Positions 53,773 to 62,043 of a stretch of 64,000 nucleotides of DNA are shown here, piece by piece (within the stretch, counting starts at the first letter, position 1; each line of letters starts with the position of its first letter). The position numbers were made by a program, and so were the translations under genes. Source of the DNA: Arenibacter hampyeongensis (lineage in GTDB: Bacteria > Bacteroidota > Bacteroidia > Flavobacteriales > Flavobacteriaceae); NCBI RefSeq assembly GCF_002909255.1, contig NZ_PIOB01000001.1, forward strand, positions 1,116,001 to 1,180,000, written 5' to 3'. The notes below the pieces were generated by a model, which was given only the letters and a program-made list of their open reading frames with translations, did not search any database and was not told the origin of the DNA.

Positions 53773-55236
53773 ATGGATATTTTCAATGAGGCACATTACC
53801 GTGAGAGCGAATATAATACCCGGAGGCACTTTTTAAAAAATTGTATTTCCGGTATGGGGGCCTTAACTCTTGGTTCTATGTTGGGCGGAGATTTGTTTGC
53901 CAACAATTTGCCCCGACCAATGGCAGGACATGATATCCCACATTTTTTACCCAAGGCAAAGCATGTTATCTATTTGCACATGGCTGGGGCACCATCGCAA
54001 TTGGAGCTTTTTGATCATAAACCAGTTCTAAATAAATTAAACGGACAGGATTGTCCTCCATCCTTACTGGAAGGCAAACGATTTGCGTTTATTAGGGGCA
54101 CTCCTAAAATGCTTGGCTCGCAGGCCACTTTTAAACAGTACGGAGAATCCCGAACTTGGATATCCAATTATTTGCCAAAATTTGCCAGCGTAGTCGATGA
54201 AATTAGTTTTCTAAAGGCAGTTTCCACGGAAGAATTTAATCATGCCCCGGCCCAGTTTTTAATGCAGACGGGATCACCAAGACAAGGTAGGCCTTCCTTG
54301 GGAAGTTGGGCAACTTACGGGCTCGGCTCGTCCAATGAAAATCTGCCCGGTTTTATTGTTTTACTTTCCGGAGGGGTTGTCACTGGGGGAAAACGTCTTT
54401 GGGGAAGTGGTTTTTTACCTACCGTTTATCAAGGTGTACAATGTCAGTCGAAAGGGCCGGCAGTAAGGAATCTACAAAACCCTAAAGGTGTGGATGCTAC
54501 CTTGAGAAAACAAACTGTTGAAGTTATAAATAAAATAAACGAACAGGAGTATCAAGAATCCCGTGATCCTGAAATTCTAACGCGAATGTCACAATATGAG
54601 TTGGCCTTTAAAATGCAAACTTCAGTACCTGGTGTTATGAGTATTGATGATGAACCAGATTACATTAAAAATCTATATGGTGCAACTCCTGGGGAAGGTT
54701 CCTTTGCTAATAATTGCCTTCTAGCGAGAAGGTTGGTTGAAAATGGGGTGCGGTTTGTTCAGCTTTATGATGAAGGTTGGGATACACATGGGGTAAGTCC
54801 TGGTAGTGGGGTAGATGTTGGCCTAAAGGATAAATGTAGTCGTATTGATCAAGGCATGACAGCACTTCTTACGGATTTAAAGCAAAGAGGGCTTTTGGAA
54901 GAAACGCTAATTGTTTGGGGAGGAGAGTTTGGACGAACCCCAATGATGGAAGCAAGGTCGGGCCAAGGTTTTTTTGGGCGAGATCATCACGGGGAAGCCT
55001 TTACCATGTGGATGGCCGGTGGAGGAATTAAAAAGGGATTTACTTTTGGAGAAACGGATGAAATAGGTTATTCGGGAATTCTGGGTAAGGTTCATGTACA
55101 TGATATACAGGCCACAATTCTGAACCAATTGGGATTGGATCACGAAAGACTTACCTTCCATTTTCAAGGAAGGGACTTTAGACTAACGGATGTAAGCGGC
55201 AACGTAATAAAGGATATTTTAACACAGCAGTATTGA
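53773..55236 (+). CDS. DUF1501 protein, Tat-exported, copy B
   Basis: The 487-residue paralogue of the protein at 11994 has a twin-arginine motif TRRHFLKN (R17-R18), very near the consensus SRRxFLK, followed by a hydrophobic core, so export is in folded form. The same landmarks occur: GAPSQLELFDHKP, ARRLVENGVRFVQLYDEGWDTHG, LIVWGGEFGRTP, and GRDHHGEAFTMWMAGGG, ending RDFRLTDVSGNVIKDIL as copy A ends RRFRLTDVAGNVVNDIL. The family shares the alkaline-phosphatase/sulfatase fold but has no known reaction. It sits 9 bases after PSD1-B and 2 before DUF2231-B. Confidence 0.92.
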   Translation: MDIFNEAHYRESEYNTRRHFLKNCISGMGALTLGSMLGGDLFANNLPRPMAGHDIPHFLPKAKHVIYLHMAGAPSQLELFDHKPVLNKLNGQDCPPSLLEGKRFAFIRGTPKMLGSQATFKQYGESRTWISNYLPKFASVVDEISFLKAVSTEEFNHAPAQFLMQTGSPRQGRPSLGSWATYGLGSSNENLPGFIVLLSGGVVTGGKRLWGSGFLPTVYQGVQCQSKGPAVRNLQNPKGVDATLRKQTVEVINKINEQEYQESRDPEILTRMSQYELAFKMQTSVPGVMSIDDEPDYIKNLYGATPGEGSFANNCLLARRLVENGVRFVQLYDEGWDTHGVSPGSGVDVGLKDKCSRIDQGMTALLTDLKQRGLLEETLIVWGGEFGRTPMMEARSGQGFFGRDHHGEAFTMWMAGGGIKKGFTFGETDEIGYSGILGKVHVHDIQATILNQLGLDHERLTFHFQGRDFRLTDVSGNVIKDILTQQY

Positions 55237-55238
55237 AT

Positions 55239-56606
55239 ATGGAAATAGATTTATTTTTAGGGCGATTTCACCCATTATTGGTGCACTTACCTATAGGTTT
55301 TATTGTATTGACAGTGGTTATTGAAATAATTGGCCTGTTTAAGAATGATAAGAAGATTTACGATCGTATTGTTCAATACTCGCTGATAGCGGTAATGGTG
55401 TCCGGCCTTATTACCATTGCCACGGGACTTTTACTCTCTCAAGGAGGGGACTATGCTGCGGATACCCTTTGGCAACATAAGTGGCTTGGGATCGGAGTAG
55501 TGGTATTTTCCGCCTTGGCCTACGTACTTAAAATAAAAATCCGCACCTATAATAACAAGCACTCTATTTTTATCTCGTCCGTATTAATAATCCTTGTTGG
55601 CTTAACCGGGCATCAAGGTGGTGTACTTACCCATGGTCAAGATTACCTTCTGGCCTATGCGCCTGATGCATTAAAGAAGCTCGCAGGAATGGATGTGGTA
55701 GACTCAAACAAAGGAATCCAACATAAGAATCAGGACTCTGTGCTTATTTATCGGGATATTATTCAACCTATGTTCGAACAAAAATGTACCACCTGCCATA
55801 ATAATGAGAAACAAAAGGGGGGCCTTGATCTTACGGCGTATAGACATTTATTTATCGAGACGGAAAGTGGATATCCAATTGTACAAAGCGTTCTAGAGGA
55901 AAGTGAACTATTTAAGCGTATCAGCTTACCATTGGACAATAAAAAATTTATGCCCACCAAGGGAAAACCTTTGAGTTATAGTGAAATTAAAATTCTTGAT
56001 TATTGGATAAATATGGGAGCGGATAGTCTGGCAGTCTTTGACCATAAAAATATGACGCCAGAATTATTGCAGCTAATGATCCGGGATTATAATTTGGACT
56101 ATAACCCTAAACCCTATATAGAAACTATTGTAGTTGAAGAGATTGGGGAACAAAAAGTAGGTATTTTGATCGAAAATGGATTTTCTGTTGACAGGTTGGG
56201 AGAAGATAACTTTTTATTTGATGTAAGTTATGACAGGGCGACCATAGGAGAGGAACAGATTAGTTTATTGAAAGAAATAGGTGATAATATTACCACTTTG
56301 AACCTTTCCAATTGCGGTTTAACAAATGAGTTGCTTGCCCAGTTGCCCGAGTTAAAAAATTTAACTAAAATTGATTTACATTCAAATCCAATTTCTGATG
56401 ATGCTATCCAGCAATTGCATAGATACAAGCACCTTGAAGTAATTAATCTTTATGATACGGAGGTTTCCAATGACGGTTTAAAATTATTATTGGATATAGA
56501 CTCCTTGAGAAGGTTGTATTTGTGGAAAACCAAGGTAACCCAGGAGATGGTAGATGAAAGTAGTAATACGGCCAATGTAATAATTGATCTTGGGGGTGCC
56601 ATCTAA
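55239..56606 (+). CDS. DUF2231 membrane protein fused to cytochrome c and leucine-rich repeats, copy B
   Basis: The 455-residue product is counted from the ATG at 55239, 2 bases after the DUF1501 stop; an in-frame TTG overlaps that stop and is less likely. It lacks the first helix of copy A and begins directly with GRFHPLLVHLPIGF. Membrane histidines H11, H16, H80, H125 and H132 correspond to those of copy A. The cytochrome c motif is C183-T-T-C-H187, with KFMPTKGKPLSYSE after it, where MPxxGKxPL usually supplies the Met ligand. The C-terminal leucine-rich repeats read LTKIDLHSNPISD, LEVINLYDTEVSN and LRRLYLWKTKVTQ. It would be the membrane end of the second redox module. Confidence 0.85.
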   Translation: MEIDLFLGRFHPLLVHLPIGFIVLTVVIEIIGLFKNDKKIYDRIVQYSLIAVMVSGLITIATGLLLSQGGDYAADTLWQHKWLGIGVVVFSALAYVLKIKIRTYNNKHSIFISSVLIILVGLTGHQGGVLTHGQDYLLAYAPDALKKLAGMDVVDSNKGIQHKNQDSVLIYRDIIQPMFEQKCTTCHNNEKQKGGLDLTAYRHLFIETESGYPIVQSVLEESELFKRISLPLDNKKFMPTKGKPLSYSEIKILDYWINMGADSLAVFDHKNMTPELLQLMIRDYNLDYNPKPYIETIVVEEIGEQKVGILIENGFSVDRLGEDNFLFDVSYDRATIGEEQISLLKEIGDNITTLNLSNCGLTNELLAQLPELKNLTKIDLHSNPISDDAIQQLHRYKHLEVINLYDTEVSNDGLKLLLDIDSLRRLYLWKTKVTQEMVDESSNTANVIIDLGGAI

Positions 56607-56636
56607 ACCGTATAACCAAGGGATAAGCAGAACTTT

Positions 56637-56664
56637 GAAGCTTACCCAGCTTCACTGGTTTTTT
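56637..56664 (+). terminator. Intrinsic terminator after second redox operon
   Basis: GAAGCT (56637-56642) and AGCTTC (56648-56653) form a perfect 6-base stem with a 5-base loop; ACTGG and then six T residues follow. ACCA upstream (56614-56617) could pair with the TGGT before the T-run to lengthen the stem. The site is 31 bases after the DUF2231-B stop. Confidence 0.65.
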
Positions 56665-56730
56665 CTATTTTGAGATAGAGTGCCATTATTTTGCCCTAAT
56701 GATTTTCAAAAGGTGCATAAGGCACAAATA

Positions 56731-56762
56731 TTTGAAGTTTATCCTTAAACCGTTTATATTTA
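56731..56762 (+). promoter_or_regulatory. Candidate Bacteroidota primary-sigma promoter of sulfatase
   Basis: TTTG (56731-56734), a 20-base spacer, and TATATTTA (56755-56762) match TTTG-N19/20-TAnnTTTG at all but one position. Transcription would begin near 56769, about 35 bases before the sulfatase ATG. It follows the terminator at 56637-56664, so the sulfatase is probably its own unit. Confidence 0.6.
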
Positions 56763-56805
56763 ATGATTCTCTTTAAAAGGAGTTTTATCAATTCAAGCAA
56801 ACTAT

Positions 56806-58416
56806 ATGAAAGCATTACCATTATTTACACTATTTACACTATGCCTTTTGTTGTTTCACAGCTGTGCAGAGAAGGAGGACAAAAAACCTAAGAAACCCAA
56901 CATCCTGTTCATCATGTCCGATGACCATGCCTATCAGGCCATAAGTTCATATAGTGACCACCTAATTCAGACCCCAAATATTGATCGTTTGGCCAAGGAA
57001 GGAATTCTGTTCAGAAATGCCAGTGTCACCAATTCTATCTGTGCCCCGTCCAGGGCCACTATTCTCACAGGGAAGCACACCCACATTAACGGAAAAATTG
57101 ATAACCACAATCCATTTGATACCACTCAGGTTACTTTTCCTCAACTATTTCAGAAAGCGGGGTACCAAACTGCGATGTTCGGGAAGTTACACTTTGGAAA
57201 CAATCCCAAGGGAGTGGACGAATTTATGATCCTGCCGGGACAGGGGCATTATATTAATCCGGATTTTATCACCCAGAAAGGAGATACTACCATTACAGGG
57301 TATGTAACCGATATTATTACGGATATGAGCCTTGAATGGTTGGATAAAAAAAGAGACCCCAATAAGCCATTTCTTTTAATGTACCTGCATAAGGCGCCCC
57401 ATAGACCTTGGTGGCCAAGAGCAGATAAATTTATGGAGTATACCCAAAAAACCTTTCCCTTGCCAGAGACCCTTTTTGACGATTATAAAAATAGGGGCAC
57501 TGCGGCCAAAACGGCCGAGATGAATTTATTGTACCATATGCAGTATAGCCATGATAGCAAGATTTGGCCCGAAACTTTGGAAACCATGGGAGGCGTAGAA
57601 CCATTTGTGGAAGGTTCCCAGGCAGACGTTTATAACGAATTCAATCGTGGAAATGAAAAACAAAGGCAAGAATACAAGCCTATTATAGATGCCATTAATC
57701 TAGATTTTAAGGAAAAGTGGCCCTCCATGACCGACAAGGAAAAAATGACCTGGAAATACCAACGGTATATGCAGGATTATTTGGGTAGTATTTCTTCCGT
57801 GGATGATAATGTAGGAAGAGTATTGGATTATTTGGATGACAACGGCCTGGCAGAAAATACCATAGTGGTCTACACTTCGGACCAAGGGTTTTATTTAGGG
57901 GAACACGGTTGGTTCGACAAGCGTTTTATTTATGATGAATCGTTTAAAACGCCCTTGTTGATTCGCTGGCCCAATGAAATTAAACCAGGAACCACTGAGG
58001 AAGAAATGGTGCAGAACCTCGATTTTGCCCAGACATTTTTGGAGGCGGCACAAATAGAGGCCCCTGCTGATATGCAGGGTGAAAGCCTAATGCCATTGTT
58101 AAAGGGGCAAAGCGACCAATGGAAAAGGGAGGCGGTTTATTACCACTATTATGAGTATCCCAGTGTGCATATGGTAAAACGTCACTATGGCATTGTTACC
58201 AAGGAGTACAAATTGGCACATTTTTATTATGATGTGGATGAATGGGAATTATACGACCGTAAAAAAGACCCCAGGGAGATGAACAATGTATATGATGATC
58301 CAGCCTATGCAGAGGTTGTAAAGGAACTAAGGGAAAAACTGGCCCAACTACGGACAAAATACAAGGATTCCAAGGAACTGGATGATAAGTACATTGAACA
58401 ATCCAAGAAGTACTAG
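56806..58416 (+). CDS. Sulfatase lipoprotein, S1 family, canonical C-A-P-S-R site
   Basis: The 536-residue sulfatase has a signal peptide ending LLLFHSC (Cys20). The formylglycine site is C79-A-P-S-R83 in SICAPSRATILTGKH, full consensus. Metal ligands are expected at D39-D40 (MSDDHAYQ) and in VYTSDQGFYLGEHGWFDKRF near 350; ELYDRKKDPREMNN near the C-terminus is typical of the family. It hydrolyses a sulfate ester, most likely on a polysaccharide; the subfamily was not determined. A maturase (anaerobic or FGE type) must be encoded elsewhere. It has its own candidate promoter and a strong terminator, so it appears monocistronic. Confidence 0.94.
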   Translation: MKALPLFTLFTLCLLLFHSCAEKEDKKPKKPNILFIMSDDHAYQAISSYSDHLIQTPNIDRLAKEGILFRNASVTNSICAPSRATILTGKHTHINGKIDNHNPFDTTQVTFPQLFQKAGYQTAMFGKLHFGNNPKGVDEFMILPGQGHYINPDFITQKGDTTITGYVTDIITDMSLEWLDKKRDPNKPFLLMYLHKAPHRPWWPRADKFMEYTQKTFPLPETLFDDYKNRGTAAKTAEMNLLYHMQYSHDSKIWPETLETMGGVEPFVEGSQADVYNEFNRGNEKQRQEYKPIIDAINLDFKEKWPSMTDKEKMTWKYQRYMQDYLGSISSVDDNVGRVLDYLDDNGLAENTIVVYTSDQGFYLGEHGWFDKRFIYDESFKTPLLIRWPNEIKPGTTEEEMVQNLDFAQTFLEAAQIEAPADMQGESLMPLLKGQSDQWKREAVYYHYYEYPSVHMVKRHYGIVTKEYKLAHFYYDVDEWELYDRKKDPREMNNVYDDPAYAEVVKELREKLAQLRTKYKDSKELDDKYIEQSKKY

Positions 58417-58451
58417 AGGGTTCCATTTAATGAAATGGTTATTAAAAAATT

Positions 58452-58477
58452 AGCGGGTATTATATCCCGCTTTTTTT
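58452..58477 (+). terminator. Strong intrinsic terminator after sulfatase
   Basis: AGCGGG (58452-58457) pairs with CCCGCT (58466-58471) around an 8-base loop, and a run of seven T residues (58471-58477) follows. GC-rich stem plus T-tract is the best terminator in the window, 35 bases after the sulfatase stop. Confidence 0.85.
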
Positions 58478-58635
58478 GTCAAATTATTATAAGGTGGCGA
58501 GGGAAAAGAAGAAGTATTTTATTTCTTCTGATAAGCCTAACGTGGAAATCTATAACAATCAGATTTTTTAATTGGTATAGGATAATGAATCCAAAGTTTG
58601 TCATTTTGATTTTTCTATAGAGATAAAAGGTGGGA

Positions 58636-59003
58636 GTCACTTCGACAGAGTCCCTTTTTTGGGACGACGAGAAGTCGCACAAGTTGGGTTTTGGCGAAGG
58701 CTATTTACTTTTCGGGTTTCGAGAATTTGTGTACGCAATTGATGTTTTGGTTGCGCTACTTGTGTGATTTCTCCCTCCGGTCGAAATGACTGAGGAGGTC
58801 ACTTCGAAATGAGTTGTTTTTTTTTGCAACGATTAAGAAGTAGCACAAGCTGGGTTTTTGATTTTTGGCATCTTTAATTTATTTTTATGGATGAATGGGT
58901 TCCTCCCGTGTAAACCTAAGTAACTTTTTTAAGCTGCTAGTGTAATTTGCATATGCTGAAACTTGGATTTCTCGTCGCTCATACTTCGCTCTGTCGAAAT
59001 GAC
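58636..59003. repeat. Repeat island of TTTCTC...GAAATGAC-type palindromic elements
   Basis: At least four related units in alternating orientation occur: 58636-58683 (GTCACTTCGACAGAG, ending AAGTCGCACAAG), 58760-58790 (TTGTGTGATTTCTCCCTCCG, ending TCGAAATGAC), 58798-58856 (GTCACTTCGAAATGAG, ending AGTAGCACAAGCTGGG) and 58964-59003 (GGATTTCTCGTCGCTC, ending CTGTCGAAATGACC). GCACAAG followed by T/C-TGGGTTTT recurs at 58677 and 58842. The island fills the gap between convergent sulfatase and molybdoenzyme genes (58417-59052) and contains no supported gene. Confidence 0.75.
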
Positions 59004-59052
59004 CTATTCTATTATAATTTGTATGACCGTATGGGATCTTAGAATATTGGGT

Positions 59053-61275
59053 TTATGCATTCAAAATTTTCTCTGGCGTAATCGGCAGATCATTCACCCG
59101 TTTTCCGCAAGCCTTAAAGATGGCATTGGCAATTGCCGCAGCGGTTGGAGGCATAGGCACTTCTCCCACACCCTTGGCATCCTCCTCAGGGCGATTGATA
59201 ATGGCAACCTCCACTTCAGGTATTTGTGAAAATCGTAGAATGGGGTATTTTAACCAGTCTGTACTAGTTATTTCCTTCGTATTGAAGGTCACCTGCTCCT
59301 TTAGGGTCCAGCTGGCCGCCTGGATCATGCCTCCTTCAACTTGATTGGTAATCCCATCCATATTGATCACTTCGCCTACATCTACTGCCGCCCACATTTT
59401 AATAAGTTCAATATTGCCCATGACCTTATTTACGGCAACTTTGGCAGCCATAGCAATATAGGCGTCCGTATTCTTATACCTCATAAAGGCATAGCCAACA
59501 CCTTGATCATCGGCTATATTTTGGGAAGCGGTTAGTTCTTTCACCTTCTGGATGACGGCAACGGCCCTTTCGTCTTCCAAATGATTTAGACGGAAATCCA
59601 AGGGGTCTTGTCCAGCCTTTTCGGCCAAGGCATCCATAAATGATTCTATGGCAAATATATTGGTGAAAGACCCCAAACTGCGCAATGAGGAAACACGAAA
59701 TGGCCCTTTGTAGTAATGGGCATTAACCTTCATGTTGGGAATGTTGTAGTAAGGATCGGCGTTTCTATGGCCTCCTCCCAAGTACCCTCTCGAGTTCATT
59801 TCGAAAGGCGTTTCCAAATGTCGTGCTGCCAATACCGTCCCAGCATCCTTATTGGGACGTTGGCTATGGGAGTCCGTCCACACCTCGGCCTTCCAATAAT
59901 TTATTCTATTATTTTCATCCAAGCTGGCTTCCAATTCGGCAATCATAGCCGGACCGTAGGGGTCCCACGCATGTTCATCATGTCTGGACCATTGCACCCG
60001 AACATGTATATTGGGGTGTTCCAATGCCATAAGGGCGGCGTCGGTTGCAGCATCATCAGCCGTGCTATGACCAAAACAACCTGCCCCCGGAACAGCTATA
60101 ATATGTATTTTATCGGCCTCCATAGACAACATGGCCGCCAATGCCTCCCGCAAAGGATATATACCCTGACTATGGGACCAGATGTGCAATACTTCACCAT
60201 CAAACATGGCCAACCCACATGCCGGGCCTAAAGAAGCGTGCTTTATATAAGGTTTGGTATATCTCGCTTTAATAGTTTTTACATCTTTAATCGCTAACTC
60301 CACATTACCTTCATTCCTAATCGTTTCGGGATCATCGGAAATCCCTTTGATATGTGTAAACAGATTTTTTGGTTCCGGAAAAGGTGTCGAAGTAGTCCAT
60401 TCAGAGTGGTTCTTAAGGTATTGTTCTGCTTTAATTGCTTGATGTTCCCTTTCGGTAATTACACCCACAAAACTTCCTTTTATTACTGTTTTAATGACCC
60501 CTGGAACTTCCGCTTTTAAGCCATTCCCATCAAGAGTAATCAGTTTTGATTCATATCCAGGTGGTCTTACCACCCTGGCATGTACCATGCCGGGAAAGCG
60601 CAAATCTTGAATATAGCCCCCCTGCCCTCGAACCATTTCTCCTATATCAGTTCTTGGTATCGCTTTTCCAACGTAGCGGTGTTCAGCCTTGTTTTTAATG
60701 GGTACGGGAATGCTCACTTCCCTTTTTATTTGTTCACCTTCGAGGATTTCGGCAAAAGTGAGGGATTTGTTGCTCAGTTTCGATTTAACAACGCCATTGA
60801 ATAGAAGCAGGTCGGCAATGGGAGTATTTAGTTTTTTACGCGCCAACTCCAGTAATTCCTGTCTTGCGGTAGCCGCTGCAAAACGTACGGACATAGCACT
60901 GTATTGAATGGAAGCACTGGCGCCGGTATAGCCTTCATTTGGCGTTAGCCCGGTCTCTGCCAAATGCACTTGAACTTTGTTCAAATCCATATCCAATTCT
61001 TCTGCCGCAACTTGCTGGATGGCGGTGCGTATTCCCTGTCCCAATTCTACTTTTCCCGATAATACCCTAATTCTTCCATCTTCCAATATTTCCAACCAGG
61101 CGTTAACGGTATTGGTACGTCCTATACTGCCCGGAAGTTTGCCGTCATAAGTAACACGGGAAGCTATGGTAGGGTCTTCCGCACCTATGCAAGCCCCAAG
61201 GAGTGAGAACCCTACACTGATATAACCCATGTTTTTGATAAATTTTCTTCTGGATTGAAGGGGTAGCGCTGTCAT
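59053..61275 (-). CDS. Molybdopterin-binding subunit of an IorB-type (isoquinoline 1-oxidoreductase-like) hydroxylase
   Basis: The 740-residue large subunit of the xanthine-oxidase superfamily has an N-terminal Tat signal with SRRKFIKNMG (R9-R10), so the enzyme works outside the cytoplasm, as IorAB and aldehyde dehydrogenases of this group do. The molybdopterin-binding segments VLSGKVELGQGIRTAIQQV, TPNEGYTGASASIQ and VPGAGCFGHSTADDA are seen, and the catalytic Glu is predicted at E705 in AKGVGEVPMPPTAAAI. The partner 2Fe-2S subunit lies 14 bases upstream. Electrons would pass to a c-type cytochrome or quinone. Its substrate (aldehyde or N-heterocycle) cannot be told. No third (cytochrome) subunit is adjacent. 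Confidence 0.92.
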   Translation of the reverse strand: MTALPLQSRRKFIKNMGYISVGFSLLGACIGAEDPTIASRVTYDGKLPGSIGRTNTVNAWLEILEDGRIRVLSGKVELGQGIRTAIQQVAAEELDMDLNKVQVHLAETGLTPNEGYTGASASIQYSAMSVRFAAATARQELLELARKKLNTPIADLLLFNGVVKSKLSNKSLTFAEILEGEQIKREVSIPVPIKNKAEHRYVGKAIPRTDIGEMVRGQGGYIQDLRFPGMVHARVVRPPGYESKLITLDGNGLKAEVPGVIKTVIKGSFVGVITEREHQAIKAEQYLKNHSEWTTSTPFPEPKNLFTHIKGISDDPETIRNEGNVELAIKDVKTIKARYTKPYIKHASLGPACGLAMFDGEVLHIWSHSQGIYPLREALAAMLSMEADKIHIIAVPGAGCFGHSTADDAATDAALMALEHPNIHVRVQWSRHDEHAWDPYGPAMIAELEASLDENNRINYWKAEVWTDSHSQRPNKDAGTVLAARHLETPFEMNSRGYLGGGHRNADPYYNIPNMKVNAHYYKGPFRVSSLRSLGSFTNIFAIESFMDALAEKAGQDPLDFRLNHLEDERAVAVIQKVKELTASQNIADDQGVGYAFMRYKNTDAYIAMAAKVAVNKVMGNIELIKMWAAVDVGEVINMDGITNQVEGGMIQAASWTLKEQVTFNTKEITSTDWLKYPILRFSQIPEVEVAIINRPEEDAKGVGEVPMPPTAAAIANAIFKACGKRVNDLPITPEKILNA

Positions 61276-61289
61276 AGTGTAGGTATGGT

Positions 61290-61754
61290 TTAGAGGCTTT
61301 TGGCCGCGGTTTTAACAGCCTTGATTATTCTGGTATGGCTTCCACAACGGCATAGGTTGCCTTGCAGGGCATTTTTAATTTCCGCATCATCTGGACTAGG
61401 GTTTTTGTTTAGCAGGCTTATAGTAGCCATCACCATCCCATTGAGGCAATAACCGCACTGGGCGGCTTGCTCCTGTACAAATGCCTGCTGAACGGGATGA
61501 AGATTTCCGTCATCACTTACAAGACCTTCCATGGTGGTTATTTCAGCTTCCCCAATAGACGATACCGGTAGCATACAACTGGTAGTAGCACTGCCATTTA
61601 CCAACACTGTACAGCTTCCGCATTGAGCAAGGCCACACCCATACGTAGGTCCGTTCAGTTCCAGATAATCCCTCAAAACATAGAGTAAGGGGGTATCGGA
61701 TTCTGTCTCGATCCTTTTTTGGGAGCCATTGATGTTGAGGTGGTAGGTTGGCAT
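61290..61754 (-). CDS. 2Fe-2S subunit of IorA-type molybdenum hydroxylase
   Basis: The 154-residue small subunit has the plant-ferredoxin-type cluster ligands C40, C45, C48 and C60 (YGCGLAQCGSCTVL), and the second cluster ligands C100, C103, C135 and C137 (AAQCGYCLNGMV and GNLCRCG). Both clusters carry electrons from the molybdenum centre of the neighbouring large subunit. It has no signal peptide and is presumably exported with its Tat-tagged partner. It is the first gene of the two-gene unit, with 14 bases to the next start. The 289 bases up to the divergent gene at 62044 show no strong promoter match. Confidence 0.94.
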   Translation of the reverse strand: MPTYHLNINGSQKRIETESDTPLLYVLRDYLELNGPTYGCGLAQCGSCTVLVNGSATTSCMLPVSSIGEAEITTMEGLVSDDGNLHPVQQAFVQEQAAQCGYCLNGMVMATISLLNKNPSPDDAEIKNALQGNLCRCGSHTRIIKAVKTAAKSL

Positions 61755-62043
61755 GCTAACAAGTTTAGCTTCTAAGATAATGAATTGCTTTTCTAAAACA
61801 AATGCAGGGGCAGTTCTAGTAGGCAGGAATTAGCGGATTGGTGAATTTTTAGCCAAACATTGGAAATTGTCCCTACAATTATAATACAGGAACGTTTTTA
61901 TTGAAAATCTGGAATCAGAGGATTGTTATGCACTAATGCCTAATACTTTAAAATCAAGGGTTTAAGCAAAAAAATGTTTAATTTTAATTTAATTAATTTA
62001 ATATCCAATAATTTTTGATATTACGGAGTATTTATGAAATTCT

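Noticed and set aside
58435-58620. 61-codon frame over the sulfatase terminator
   Set aside because: It reads straight through the terminator hairpin and T-tract and has no recognisable product.
59053-61275. TGAS motif in the IorB-like protein as an ApbE flavinylation site
   Set aside because: The sequence GYTGASAS lies in a conserved molybdopterin-binding segment of the family and lacks the leading Asp of acceptor motifs.
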